Below, piece after piece: positions 46,673 to 55,981 of a DNA stretch of 64,000 nt. Position 1 is the first letter of the stretch, and every line of letters begins with the position of its first letter. The translations under genes and the position numbers were made by a program. The DNA lies in the NCBI GenBank assembly GCA_016718265.1, contig JADKDZ010000011.1:62001-126000 (forward strand). The letters are read 5' to 3'. Source of the DNA: Uliginosibacterium sp. GTDB lineage: Bacteria > Pseudomonadota > Gammaproteobacteria > Burkholderiales > Rhodocyclaceae. The notes under the pieces were generated by a model, which searched no databases, had not been told where the DNA came from, and worked only from the letters and a program-made list of their open reading frames with translations.

Positions 46673-47232
46673 ATGAACCCTAGAGAAAACCTGTCGCAAG
46701 CCTTTGCCGCTGCGATGAACGAAGCACGTCTTGCACCGCGCACGACATGGCCTTGGCTGACTTTGGCGGGCATGGCGCTACTAGCCGACCAGCTCAGCAA
46801 GGCCTTGGTGGCATCCAGTCTGATGCTGGGCGAGCGCATCCCGCTGACAAATTTCTTCAACCTCAGAGTCACGTCCTGAACCCCGGTGCGGCGTTCAGCT
46901 TTCTTGCGGATGCAGGAGGGTGGCAACGCTACGCGTTTTCGGTGCTGGGCATCGCGGTGAGCGTCTGGATGACGCGCGAAATACTGCAAGGCAAGGCGCG
47001 TCGCATGGAATGTTTGGCCTATGCCATGATCATCGGTGGCGCACTGGGTAATGTGGTGGATCGTGTCTTGCGCGGCGCGGTGACGGATTTTCTCGACTTT
47101 CACTGGCAGGGTATGCACTGGCCTGCTTTCAACTTTGCCGACATTGCCATCAACATTGGCGTGCTGGCGATGCTGCTGAGCATCTGGGGCCAGAGCCGGT
47201 CTGAACATGCGCGTCACGAGGTGTCTGCATGA
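46673..47232 (+). CDS. lspA: Lipoprotein signal peptidase LspA-like, interrupted frame
   Basis: About 187 residues with four membrane helices. ATG at 46673 behind GAGGTGGGA. N-terminal segment has LADQLSKALVASSLMLGERI. After a frame change near 46875 it reads VLNPGAAFSFLADAGGWQRY, IIGGALGNVVDRVLRGAVTD and FNFADIAINIGVLAML. The two catalytic aspartates are in NVVDR and FADIAIN. An extra copy of lspA inside metal-resistance islands is known in betaproteobacteria; the housekeeping copy is not in the window. Confidence 0.82.
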
Positions 47233-47702
47233 ACGGGCGACTTTCCATTCTTTTCGCCAGCCTCTGCCTGCTGAGCAGCATGCCGCTTAGCGCGGCGCGC
47301 GACGTACTGGAGGAGCCCGTGTCCTTGCGCGCGGAAGCTGATCTGATCAAGGCCGTCGCGCTCACTTTGCAGCATGCCATCACAACTTCTGAGCAGTTCC
47401 AGGGAAGCAATCCGGCACTGCGTAAGTTTGCCGACAGAGAGATCAAGAAAAACCGTTCGCGCCTGCTGAAATTAGGCAAGCGCGTGCCCGAAAACATCCC
47501 TCCGGTGCGTCAGTTGGCCATTGCGCCGGATAACGAGCAAAGCTATGTGCGCGCAATGTTGCGCAATCATGCGCGGCTACTGGAGTTGATTGAGCACGGC
47601 AGCGGCCTGCCGCTATCAGCGGACATCAAACGCACCATGGAAGCGCTGTCGTCCAACGCGAACGCTGAGCGCACCTTCCTCTATACGATGGAGAAGTCAT
47701 GA
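47229..47702 (+). CDS. Exported helical protein of unknown function
   Basis: 157 residues. Signal peptide MNGRLSILFASLCLLSSMPL with a likely cleavage after SAA. The mature part is helical and charged: LRAEADLIKAVALTLQHAIT, then QSYVRAMLRNHARLLELIEH. The pattern recalls the exported DUF4142-type proteins but is not clear enough to assign. The ATG overlaps the lspA stop by 4 bases, and its end overlaps the next gene, so it is part of one translated run. Confidence 0.55.
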   Translation: MNGRLSILFASLCLLSSMPLSAARDVLEEPVSLRAEADLIKAVALTLQHAITTSEQFQGSNPALRKFADREIKKNRSRLLKLGKRVPENIPPVRQLAIAPDNEQSYVRAMLRNHARLLELIEHGSGLPLSADIKRTMEALSSNANAERTFLYTMEKS

Positions 47703-48160
47703 GCAAAATGGATGAGTTCCACTCCGCGACTGATCACGCAGCCAAGTCCATTTACTGGCGTTTGCTGTTCACCGCATGGCTGATCGCTTGCGTGTCGACA
47801 CTGGGTGCCCTGTTTTTCAGCGAAGTGATGCTGCGCACACCCTGTGTGCTGTGCTGGTATCAGCGCATTTTCATGTTCCCGCTGGTCTTTGTTCTCGGTG
47901 TCGGTCTGCTGCCTTTCGATCCGCGCAGTGTGCGCTACGCCGTGCCGCTAGCCGTCACCGGCTGGGGCTTCGCGCTGTACCACTGCCTGCTCTACATGGG
48001 CTTTATTCCCAAGAGTCTTCAGCCCTGCACGCAGGGCATCTCGTGCGCCGAGGTAAAACTGGAGTTATTCAGCTTCGTCACGATTCCCTTGTTGTCCCTT
48101 CTCGCTTTCACTCTCATTATTGCGCTGCTCTGGGCAGTGCGGAAAGGCACCAAGCAATGA
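47699..48160 (+). CDS. DsbB-like disulfide bond formation membrane protein
   Basis: 153 residues, four helices. The first redox pair is PCVLCWYQR (C50-xx-C53) at a helix end, the second is QPCTQGISCAEV, and a helix has WGFALYHCLLYMGF. These mark the DsbB/BdbC family, quinone-linked oxidase of a periplasmic thioredoxin-like partner. Short spacing between the second cysteines suggests the BdbC/DsbI-type subgroup. It overlaps the DsbA-like gene by 4 bases, its likely partner. Confidence 0.88.
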   Translation: MSKMDEFHSATDHAAKSIYWRLLFTAWLIACVSTLGALFFSEVMLRTPCVLCWYQRIFMFPLVFVLGVGLLPFDPRSVRYAVPLAVTGWGFALYHCLLYMGFIPKSLQPCTQGISCAEVKLELFSFVTIPLLSLLAFTLIIALLWAVRKGTKQ

Positions 48161-48817
48161 AACAGCCCTTCATCGTCGCGGGCGCAGCTGTGGCCCCTGG
48201 TCGTCGCATTTGTCGCTGGGGCCTATGTCTATAAAGCCCAACAGAGTGCCGACGTAACACAGGTCGCGCAGGCAGCAGACTCTCCATTCAAGCGCACCGG
48301 ATCGCCATCAATGGGGGCCCCTGCAGCAAAGGTCGAAATTACCGAGTTCTTCGACCCAGCCTGCGAAGGCTGCCGGGCTTTCTATCCTCATGTGAAGAGG
48401 CTGCTCGACGAGCACGCCGGCAAGGTTCGTTTGACTCTGCGTTACGCGGCTTTTCACGAGGGCTCCGACTACGTGGTCAAGGTTCTTGAGGCGGCACGCC
48501 TGCAAGGTCAAGAGGTCTACGTGAAAACACTGGAAGCAATACTCGGCTCGCAGCCGCTGTGGGCTGAGCATGGACGCCCGCAGCCACAGAAGGTGTGGGA
48601 CGCTCTGGGAGCTACGGGACTGGACATCGAACGTGCGCGGCGCGACATGGAGCGCCCGGAAATCGCCGCACGATTGCAGCAGGATGCAGCGGATATTGTG
48701 GCGCTCAAGGTGCGCCAGACTCCTGCTTTCTTCATCAACGGCAAGCCTCTGCGCAATTTCGGATTAGATGGGTTGAGCTTTCAGTTACGAGAGGAAATCG
48801 GCGTTGCGTATCGATGA
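48157..48817 (+). CDS. DsbA-like periplasmic thioredoxin-fold protein, interrupted frame
   Basis: About 220 residues if a frame change near 48190 is repaired. N-terminal membrane anchor (MKQPFIVAGAAV, then VVAFVAGAYVYKAQQSADV). Thioredoxin domain VEITEFFDPACEGCRAFYP with redox centre CEGC instead of CPHC, and cis-Pro loop RQTPAFFINGKPLRNFG. The membrane anchor and adjacent DsbB-like gene point to a dedicated redox pair. Possible clients are the Cys-rich CzcI-like proteins next to it. Confidence 0.82.
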
Positions 48818-48884
48818 AGAAGCGTGTCAGGGGCGATAACTCGTATGGCCGTAATCTTTGGCAAAGACCATATCCGTGGCGCAG

Positions 48885-48913
48885 TTGATGCCACGTGGCA
48901 CATCCGCTACTGT
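48885..48913 (+). promoter_or_regulatory. Candidate promoter of the second czcI-like gene
   Basis: TTGATG (48885-48890), 17-base spacer, TACTGT (48908-48913). The block TTGATGC--CG, then TCCGCTA and TCG, is shared with the region before the first copy (46178-46207). Confidence 0.4.
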
Positions 48914-48968
48914 CGCGCCACACTGCAGGGATGTCCTGCTCATTGTTTATAGATTGCCTGCCCGGCTC

Positions 48969-49325
48969 GTGAAACGCCTAATCTTGATTCTCTTCATTCT
49001 GATGTTGCCGCTGCAGTCCGTCTGGGCGGCGGCCAGTGCCTATTGCACGCACGAAGCGGATGCGGCGACGGGGCACTTCGGCCATCACAGCCACCAGCAT
49101 GGTGGCGTCAAAATCGATGGCGAGTCGGATCAGGAATCCCCTGCCGGAAAAGCCGTGGATAAGGACTGCGGACTGTGCCATCTCGGGCATTGTTCCTTCG
49201 TCAACACGCAAATCAAGCTGAGTCTGGTCGACGCCAATGCGTCTGCCGCTCTCTCTGCCCAGCGTCTGGGCCTGTCCGATATCGCGACGCGGCCTGAACG
49301 ACCCAACTGGCCCTCGCTCGCCTGA
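48969..49325 (+). CDS. czcI: CzcI-like periplasmic protein, second copy
   Basis: 118 residues from a GTG at 48969 (MKRLILILFILMLPLQSVWA, signal peptide). Mature part: ASAYCTHEADAATGHFGHHS, then DKDCGLCHLGHCSFV, ending RPERPNWPSLA. His-rich and Cys motifs fit metal binding. Here the frame is intact, unlike the first copy. It sits directly before czcCBA, the standard position of czcI, and is proposed to affect regulation of the efflux operon. A terminal RPERPxW motif is shared by both copies. Confidence 0.85.
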   Translation: MKRLILILFILMLPLQSVWAAASAYCTHEADAATGHFGHHSHQHGGVKIDGESDQESPAGKAVDKDCGLCHLGHCSFVNTQIKLSLVDANASAALSAQRLGLSDIATRPERPNWPSLA

Positions 49326-49426
49326 TCTGGCGAGCTTCCCTTCCAAGCATTCCTTAGTCGTCTGATCCGCACGCATTCACGCGTGTGGGTACAGCAATCG
49401 TTCTGATTCACTCAGCAGGAGTTTTC

Positions 49427-50749
49427 ATGCGCCTATTTCAGCGCAGTATCGCCATGTGCCTTGTCGGCACAATGGCGGCGGTCGTGCGGCCGGATGGGGC
49501 CTTGGCCCAGTCCGTGCAGCAGGTTCCGCCACGTAGCAATGTAGAAACATCAAGTTCCACCCTCGGCGCAACCAGTCTTACGCTGGCACAGGCGCTGGAG
49601 CGTGCCCTGGCAAACAACCCCGGCTTGCGCAGCGCCGAACGCGAGATCGAAGCTGCCGATGGCGCTATTGAGCAAGGCAGCGCCATACCTAACCCTGAGC
49701 TGTCCTACGAAATGGAGGACACACGCAAGGAAACGCGCACCAATACCCTCATGCTGACTCAACCGCTGGAGCTCGGTGGCAAGCGCGCCGCACGCATCAG
49801 CGCGGCGGAACGAGGGCGTGATGTCGCCCAGGCGCAGCTGGCTACCAAGCGTGCCGAAGTGCGCGGCCAGACACATGACGCCTGGCGTGAGGTGCTGGCG
49901 GCGCAGGAAGGGCAGCGCCTTGCGGAAGATGCCACGAAGTTGGCCCAGCGTGCGACACAGGCGGCCGCTCGGCGTGTGCAGGCGGGTAGCGCTTCGCCGC
50001 TGGAAGAAACGCGGGCGCGACTCGAAGAGCTGAACGCGCGACTGGCGCAGGCGCAGGCGGAATCAACGCTGGCTGCTTCGCGTACGCGTCTGGCTGCGTT
50101 GTGGGGGCAGCCACAGGCGGACTTTGCGCGCGTTGAGGGTCGGCTTGATGATTTGCCGGGCGTTCCCAGCGCTGAAGCTTTGCTGGATCGACTGGACGAG
50201 ACGCCGGCAATGCGTGTCGCCACGCATGAGTCAGCCCGCAGTCAGGCGCTGACTGACATAGAGCGCAGCCGGCGCTACCCGGACGTGAATGTCAGTGTGG
50301 GCGTCAAGCGCGCAACCGAGCTGGGGCGTAACCAGACCATCCTGGGCCTCAGCCTGCCCTTGCCCTTGTTTGACAGCAATCGCGGCAATCTGCGCGAAGC
50401 CCTTGCACGCAACGCACAGGCGCAGGACGCGCTGCAGGCGACACGTAGCACGCTCACCAGCGAACTGCTGCAGGCGCGTAACCGCCTGACGGCCAGCCGC
50501 ATGGAGGCCGAGGGGCTGGCGCGCGAAGTGGTTCCGGCTGCGCAGAGCGCGCTGGATGCCGCAACACGCGGCTACGAACTGGGCAAGTTCGGCCTCATCG
50601 ACTTGCTTGATGCACAGCGCAGCCTCTTTCAGATGAAAACGCAGCAGCTGCGCGCCTGGCTCGATACCCACAAAGCCGCCGCCGAGATTGCGCGCCTGCT
50701 CGGTGATGCCGCCGACAGCTTGCCCCCGACACCGACAAGTGCGCGTTGA
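49427..50749 (+). CDS. czcC: Outer membrane efflux protein CzcC
   Basis: TolC-like outer membrane channel of the tripartite Czc (Co/Zn/Cd) pump. 440 residues with a signal peptide from the ATG at 49427 behind AGGAG. SLTLAQALERALANNPGLRS (about 49-68) and PNPELSYEMED are typical OEP family starts. Two long helical coiled-coil repeats follow (about 110-210 and 320-420), the latter containing GYELGKFGLIDLLDAQRSLF. First of the czcCBA set. Confidence 0.92.
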   Translation: MRLFQRSIAMCLVGTMAAVVRPDGALAQSVQQVPPRSNVETSSSTLGATSLTLAQALERALANNPGLRSAEREIEAADGAIEQGSAIPNPELSYEMEDTRKETRTNTLMLTQPLELGGKRAARISAAERGRDVAQAQLATKRAEVRGQTHDAWREVLAAQEGQRLAEDATKLAQRATQAAARRVQAGSASPLEETRARLEELNARLAQAQAESTLAASRTRLAALWGQPQADFARVEGRLDDLPGVPSAEALLDRLDETPAMRVATHESARSQALTDIERSRRYPDVNVSVGVKRATELGRNQTILGLSLPLPLFDSNRGNLREALARNAQAQDALQATRSTLTSELLQARNRLTASRMEAEGLAREVVPAAQSALDAATRGYELGKFGLIDLLDAQRSLFQMKTQQLRAWLDTHKAAAEIARLLGDAADSLPPTPTSAR

Positions 50750-50786
50750 GCGCCTGGATGGAAATACCCCAAAAGGAATATCCGAC

Positions 50787-52316
50787 ATGAAACTGAATTT
50801 GAATACCCGCAGCCTGGGCAAGCGCCAATGGCTGATGATCCTTGCGCTGGTGGTCATTGCCGTGATCGGCGCCGTGCTGATTCTGGCTGCGCCCGCGAAG
50901 AAAGCGAGCGATGGCCATGGCCACGCGGAAGAAGGCGGTCATGGCGAAGAAGGTCATGGCGAGCATGCCGAAGCGCCCAAGGGGCCACACGGCGGTGAGC
51001 TGATGAGCGAAGGTGACTTCGCGCTGGAAGTGGCACTGGTCGAAGAAGGTGGTGAAGCGCGCCTGCGCGTGTGGTTCTTCGAGAAAGACAAGCCCTTGCC
51101 CGCCACCGCAGCCAAGCTTGCGCTGAGCCTCGCACGGCCGAATGGGGACAAGGAAGACATCGCTTTTGTGGCCGACAAGGACGGGCTGCGCAGCGTACAG
51201 ACGATTGCTGAACCGCATGCGTTCGAAGCCACCATCGAGGCACAGACGCCGAAGGAGCCCTACCTGTTTAGCTTCAGCAAGGCCGAGGGCCGCATTGCGC
51301 TGAGCGAAGCACAGATCAAGGCCGCCGGTGTCAGCATTGACACCGCTGCAGCCGCCAGCATCCGCAACACGCTGCAACTGCCGGGCGAAATCCGCTTCAA
51401 CCAGGATCGCACTGCGCACGTGGTGCCCCGTGTGCAAGGTGTTGTGGAGAGTGTGCATGCCGACTTGGGCCAGCGCGTCAGCAAGGGCCAGTTGCTGGCC
51501 GTGATCGCCAGCACTGCCGTGTCGGAGTTGCGCAGCGAGGCGCTTGCCACGCAAAAACGACTGAGCCTTGCCAAGGCAGGCTATGAGCGCGAGAAAAAAC
51601 TGTGGGAAGAGAAGATCACGCCGCAGCAGGATTACCTGCAAGCCGAACAGGCCCTGCATGAAGCCGAGATTGCGGCCGCGAATGCGCAGCAGAAGCTGGC
51701 CGCGCTGGGCGCTGGCGTGCTCTCCGGCAACAAGCTGAGCCATTTCGAGCTGCGTGCGCCCTTTGACGGAACAGTGGTGGAAAAGCACGTCACGCTGGGC
51801 GAGTCGGTCAAGGAAGATGCGCAGCTTTTCACGCTGTCTGACCTGTCGAAGGTGTGGGCCGAAATCAGCATTCCGGCCAAGGACATGAACCTCGTGCGCG
51901 TCGGCGACAAGGTAAAAATCACGGCGACGGCCTTCGATTCGCAGGCGACTGGCACGGTCTCCTATGTTGGCGCCCTCATCGGCGAGCAAACGCGTACCGC
52001 CACGGCACGTGTCACTCTGCCCAATCCGCAGGGAGCCTGGCGACCGGGGCTGTTCGTCAACGTCGAGCTGACCGCCAGCGAAACGCCGGTGCCGGTCAGT
52101 ATTGCGGCTGATGCCCTGCAAAACCTCAACGAGCAGCCCACCGTATTTTTGCGCACAGAAGACGGATTTCTCGCGCAGCCCGTACAGACGGGCCGCAGTG
52201 ACGGCAAGCGGGTCGAGGTGATCAAGGGGCTCAAGGCAGGGGCGCGCTACGCGGCCACGGGCAGCTTCGTGCTCAAGGCGGAACTGGGTAAGTCCAGCGC
52301 TGCACACGAACATTGA
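50787..52316 (+). CDS. czcB: Membrane fusion protein CzcB
   Basis: Periplasmic adaptor linking CzcA and CzcC. 509 residues from the ATG at 50787 behind AAAAGGA. One N-terminal helix, then a His/Glu-rich metal-binding segment (about 42-62, HGHAEEGGHGEEGHGEH). GPHGGELMSEGDFALEVALV follows, part of an extra N-terminal domain of the CzcB type, then the barrel-sandwich PRVQGVVESVHADLGQRVSK, coiled hairpin, and ELRAPFDGTVVEKHVTLGES. The C-terminal part is a beta-barrel domain ending SSAAHEH. Start chosen by ribosome site; upstream in-frame starts are less likely. Confidence 0.92.
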   Translation: MKLNLNTRSLGKRQWLMILALVVIAVIGAVLILAAPAKKASDGHGHAEEGGHGEEGHGEHAEAPKGPHGGELMSEGDFALEVALVEEGGEARLRVWFFEKDKPLPATAAKLALSLARPNGDKEDIAFVADKDGLRSVQTIAEPHAFEATIEAQTPKEPYLFSFSKAEGRIALSEAQIKAAGVSIDTAAAASIRNTLQLPGEIRFNQDRTAHVVPRVQGVVESVHADLGQRVSKGQLLAVIASTAVSELRSEALATQKRLSLAKAGYEREKKLWEEKITPQQDYLQAEQALHEAEIAAANAQQKLAALGAGVLSGNKLSHFELRAPFDGTVVEKHVTLGESVKEDAQLFTLSDLSKVWAEISIPAKDMNLVRVGDKVKITATAFDSQATGTVSYVGALIGEQTRTATARVTLPNPQGAWRPGLFVNVELTASETPVPVSIAADALQNLNEQPTVFLRTEDGFLAQPVQTGRSDGKRVEVIKGLKAGARYAATGSFVLKAELGKSSAAHEH

Positions 52317-52330
52317 TCGGGGGATGAGCC

Positions 52331-55300
52331 ATGTTTGAACGCATCATCCGCTTCGCCATCGAGCAACGATGGTTTGTCATTCTCGCCGTAATCGGCATGG
52401 CCGCGCTGGGCGTCTACAACTACCAGCGCTTGCCCATCGACGCGGTGCCCGACATCACCAACGTCCAGGTCCAGATCAACACCGAGGCAGCCGGTTATTC
52501 GCCGCTGGAGGCCGAACAACGTGTCACCTTTCCCATCGAAACAGTAATGGCGGGTCTGCCGCATCTGCAGCAAACACGCTCGCTGTCGCGCTATGGACTG
52601 TCGCAGGTGACGGTCATCTTCGAGGACGGCACCGACATCTACTTTGCGCGGCAACTGGTCAATGAACGCATCCAGGAGGCGCGCGAAAAATTGCCGACGG
52701 GTCTCACGCCGACCATGGGGCCGATCTCGACCGGCCTGGGCGAAATCTACATGTGGACGGTGGAGACCAAGGACGGGGCCCGCAAGCCCGATGGCCAGCC
52801 TTACACGCCGACCGACCTGCGCGAGATTCAGGACTGGATCATCAAGCCACAGTTGCGCAATGTGCCCGGCGTTACCGAGATCAACACCATCGGTGGGCAT
52901 GCGAAAGAGTTCCAAGTGGCCCCCAACCCGCAGCGTCTGGCATCACACGGGCTGACCTTGCAAGACATCGTGGTGGCGCTCGAACGTAACAACGCCAACG
53001 TCGGTGCGGGTTACATCGAGAAGCGCGGTGAGCAATACCTGATCCGCGCGCCCGGTCAGCTGGGAGGTCTGGAGGATTTGCGCAATGTCGTGCTGGGCAG
53101 CGCCGATGGCGTTCCGGTACGGGTGCGTGATGTCGCGGAAGTGGACTTCGGACGCGAGTTGCGCACCGGTGCTGCGACCGAGAACGGCCGCGAGGTGGTG
53201 CTGGGTACAGTGTTCATGCTGCTCGGCGAGAACAGCCGCAAGGTATCGCGTGCAGTGGATGCCAAGATGCTTGAAATCAACCGTAATCTGCCCGCCGGTG
53301 TCGAAGCCATCACGGTGTACGACCGCACGGTGCTGGTCGACAAGGCCATCAATACGGTGAAGAAGAACCTGCTCGAAGGTGCCGTGCTGGTGATCGTCAT
53401 TCTCTTCCTGTTCCTCGGCAACATCCGGGCGGCGCTCATCACCGCGCTGGTGATCCCGCTGGCTATGCTGTTCACCTTCAGCGGCATGGTGTCGCAGAAA
53501 GTCAGCGCCAACCTGATGAGTCTGGGGGCGCTGGACTTCGGCATCATCATCGATGGCGCGGTGGTGATCGTCGAAAACTGCGTGCGTCGTCTGGCGCATG
53601 CGCAGGCACACCATGGCAGGGCGCTGACGCTCAGTGAGCGCTTTCACGAAGTGTTTGCCGCGTCGAAAGAGGCGCGTCGGCCACTGCTTTTCGGCCAGCT
53701 CATCATCATGGTCGTGTACCTGCCGATCTTTGCCCTCACCGGTGTGGAAGGAAAGATGTTCCATCCGATGGCCTTCACGGTCGTCATCGCACTGCTTGGC
53801 GCCATGATCCTGTCGGTGACCTTCATCCCCGCTGCCGTGGCCTTGTTCATCGGTAAGAAGGTGGCGGAGAAGGAGAACTTCCTCATGCTCGCTGCCAAGC
53901 GGGTATATGCCCCGGTGCTGCAAATCGTCATGGCCAACAAACCCGTGGTGCTGGTGGCTGCACTGGTGATGGTGGTCCTGTCTGGCCTGCTCACCCTGCG
54001 TATGGGCAGCGAGTTCATCCCCAGTCTTAACGAGGGGGATATTGCCTTGCACGCCATGCGCATTCCCGGCACCAGCCTCACGCAGTCAGTGGAAATGCAG
54101 GCCGAGGTAGAGCGCACCATCAAGGCCTTCCCCGAAGTCGAGCGCGTGTTCGCCAAAATCGGTACGGCCGAGGTCGCTACCGACCCGATGCCGCCCAACG
54201 TGGCTGACAACTTTGTGATGCTCAAACCGCAGTCCGAGTGGCCCGACCCCTCACGCAGCAAGGAGGATCTGGTGGAAGCCATGCAGGCGGCTCTCGCCAA
54301 GGTGCCGGGCAACAACTACGAGTTCACGCAACCCATCCAGATGCGCTTCAACGAGTTGATCTCCGGTGTGCGCAGCGACGTGGCGGTGAAGGTCTTTGGT
54401 GACGACATGGCGGTACTCAACAGCACTGCTGAAAGCATCGCCAGTGTGCTGGGTGGCGTCTCCGGCGCGCAGGACGTGAAGGTGGAACAAACCACCGGCC
54501 TGCCGATGCTGACCGTGAACATCGACCGCGAAAAGACCGCACGCTACGGTCTCAACGTGGCCGATGTACAGCAGGTCGTTGCTACCGCGATTGGTGGACA
54601 GGAGGCGGGTACCATCTTCGAGGGCGACCGCCGCTTCGATGTGCTGGTGCGTCTGCCCGAGGCCTTGCGTAGTGATCTGGAAGCACTCAAGCGCTTGCCC
54701 GTCGCGCTGCCCAAGGGTGAAGGCAGCAGCTTGCGCTTCATCCCGCTCAGCGAGGTTGCCACACTGGAACTTGCCCCCGGCCCCAATCAGGTCAGCCGTG
54801 AGGACGGCAAACGCCGCATCGTCGTCAGTGCCAACGTGCGCGGTCGCGATCTGGGGTCATTTGTCAGTGAAGCCGAGCAGACCTTGAACGCACAGGTGAA
54901 GATTCCTGCTGGCTACTGGACCACCTGGGGCGGCCAGTTCGAGAACCTGCAGTCCGCGACCAAACGCCTGCAGATCGTCGTGCCCGTCTCGCTGCTACTG
55001 GTGTTCACGCTGTTGTTCGCCATGTTTGGCAACTTCAAGGATGGCCTGATCGTGTTCACCGGCATTCCGTTCGCGCTCACCGGTGGCATCGTTGCGCTGT
55101 GGGCACGCGGCATTCCCCTGTCGATTTCGGCTGCAGTGGGTTTCATCGCACTCTGTGGTGTCGCCGTGCTCAATGGTCTGGTCATGCTGGCCTTCATCCG
55201 CAACCTGCGTGAAGAAGGCAAGACACTCGACGAAGCCATCTTCGAAGGTGCGCTGACCCGCCTGCGGCCTGTGCTGATGACTGCGCTCGTTGCCTCGCTG

Positions 55301-55486
55301 GGCTTCGTGCCGATGGCCATCGCCATGGGCACCGGCGCCGAAGTGCAACGCCCGCTGGCCACCGTCGTGATCGGCGGCATTCTCTCTTCAACCCTACTCA
55401 CCCTGCTCGTGCTGCCAGTGCTGTACCGGCTGGCACATGGGCGCGATGACGAATTCACCGACACGGCTACCCCCGAACACCGCTGA
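52331..55486 (+). CDS. czcA: Heavy-metal RND efflux transporter CzcA
   Basis: Proton-driven inner-membrane pump, 1051 residues, 12 helices. The proton-relay motif in helix 4 is DFGIIIDGAVVIVEN with D402, D408 and E415 at the same numbers as in CzcA of Cupriavidus metallidurans, which marks the HME1 (Co/Zn/Cd) type. The N-terminal IRFAIEQRWFVILAVIGMAA helix and the C-terminal LVLPVLYRLAHGRDDEF are normal. The frame is intact over 3.1 kb. GGGGATGAGCC lies upstream of the ATG. Confidence 0.96.
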   Translation: MFERIIRFAIEQRWFVILAVIGMAALGVYNYQRLPIDAVPDITNVQVQINTEAAGYSPLEAEQRVTFPIETVMAGLPHLQQTRSLSRYGLSQVTVIFEDGTDIYFARQLVNERIQEAREKLPTGLTPTMGPISTGLGEIYMWTVETKDGARKPDGQPYTPTDLREIQDWIIKPQLRNVPGVTEINTIGGHAKEFQVAPNPQRLASHGLTLQDIVVALERNNANVGAGYIEKRGEQYLIRAPGQLGGLEDLRNVVLGSADGVPVRVRDVAEVDFGRELRTGAATENGREVVLGTVFMLLGENSRKVSRAVDAKMLEINRNLPAGVEAITVYDRTVLVDKAINTVKKNLLEGAVLVIVILFLFLGNIRAALITALVIPLAMLFTFSGMVSQKVSANLMSLGALDFGIIIDGAVVIVENCVRRLAHAQAHHGRALTLSERFHEVFAASKEARRPLLFGQLIIMVVYLPIFALTGVEGKMFHPMAFTVVIALLGAMILSVTFIPAAVALFIGKKVAEKENFLMLAAKRVYAPVLQIVMANKPVVLVAALVMVVLSGLLTLRMGSEFIPSLNEGDIALHAMRIPGTSLTQSVEMQAEVERTIKAFPEVERVFAKIGTAEVATDPMPPNVADNFVMLKPQSEWPDPSRSKEDLVEAMQAALAKVPGNNYEFTQPIQMRFNELISGVRSDVAVKVFGDDMAVLNSTAESIASVLGGVSGAQDVKVEQTTGLPMLTVNIDREKTARYGLNVADVQQVVATAIGGQEAGTIFEGDRRFDVLVRLPEALRSDLEALKRLPVALPKGEGSSLRFIPLSEVATLELAPGPNQVSREDGKRRIVVSANVRGRDLGSFVSEAEQTLNAQVKIPAGYWTTWGGQFENLQSATKRLQIVVPVSLLLVFTLLFAMFGNFKDGLIVFTGIPFALTGGIVALWARGIPLSISAAVGFIALCGVAVLNGLVMLAFIRNLREEGKTLDEAIFEGALTRLRPVLMTALVASLGFVPMAIAMGTGAEVQRPLATVVIGGILSSTLLTLLVLPVLYRLAHGRDDEFTDTATPEHR

Positions 55487-55496
55487 TGCGGCTAAG

Positions 55497-55525
55497 GCCG
55501 GGGCGCATGTCGCCCCGGCATTTTT
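55497..55525 (+). terminator. Rho-independent terminator after czcA
   Basis: GCCGGGGCG (55497-55505) pairs with CGCCCCGGC (55511-55519), 5-base loop, followed by ATTTTT. It separates czcCBA from the two small genes downstream, which may need their own promoter or read-through. Confidence 0.85.
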
Positions 55526-55546
55526 CATCCTCAGAAAGGACGCTCC

Positions 55547-55921
55547 ATGAAAAAGATCTTCATTGCCACGCTCACCACCGCAGCCCTGCTGGTGACCCCG
55601 CTCGCATTTGCTAGCGGCGATCACAAACCCGCCCACGGGGGCATCGTCACCGAGGTCAAGGAAGTGCAGTACGAGCTCGTCGCCAAAGCCGATACGCTGC
55701 AGATTTACGTCAGCGACCACGGAAAAGCCGTCAAGGTCGACGGCGCCAGTGCGCGCGTCACGCTGCTCGCGGGCACCGACAAGCAGGAAGTCGAACTCAA
55801 GCCCGCTGGTGACAAACTCGAAGCCAAGGGCAGTTTCAAAGTCGGTGCTGGCACCAAGGTCGTTGCTGCGGTGAGCATGCCTGGCAAGGCAGCAGCCAGT
55901 GCGCGATTCACGCTGAAGTAG
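55547..55921 (+). CDS. Periplasmic metal-island protein with HGG motif
   Basis: 124 residues. Signal peptide ending AFAS, then GDHKPAHGGIVTEVKEVQYE. The PAHGG motif is also present in the N-terminal domain of CzcB (GPHGGEL), so the two share a short conserved metal-site-like element. The rest is a small beta-rich domain with many Lys and Val (VYELV, LQIYVSDHGKAVKV, TDKQEVELKP) and no cysteine. Such genes follow czcA in other metal islands. Exact role unknown. AAAGGA precedes the ATG. Confidence 0.7.
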   Translation: MKKIFIATLTTAALLVTPLAFASGDHKPAHGGIVTEVKEVQYELVAKADTLQIYVSDHGKAVKVDGASARVTLLAGTDKQEVELKPAGDKLEAKGSFKVGAGTKVVAAVSMPGKAAASARFTLK

Positions 55922-55981
55922 CCCCAGAAGCAACAAGCCCTTTGGGCGCGTTCTCGGATTTGATGAAGAAAGAAAGTGAAT

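Noticed and set aside
50595..52313. Long open frame antisense to czcC and czcB (572 codons)
   Set aside because: Antisense shadow in high-GC DNA; Arg/His/Leu-rich and without recognisable domains, while the sense strand encodes clear efflux components.
52943..54052. Antisense open frame in czcA (369 codons)
   Set aside because: Extremely His/Gln-rich composition typical of antisense reading of a membrane gene.
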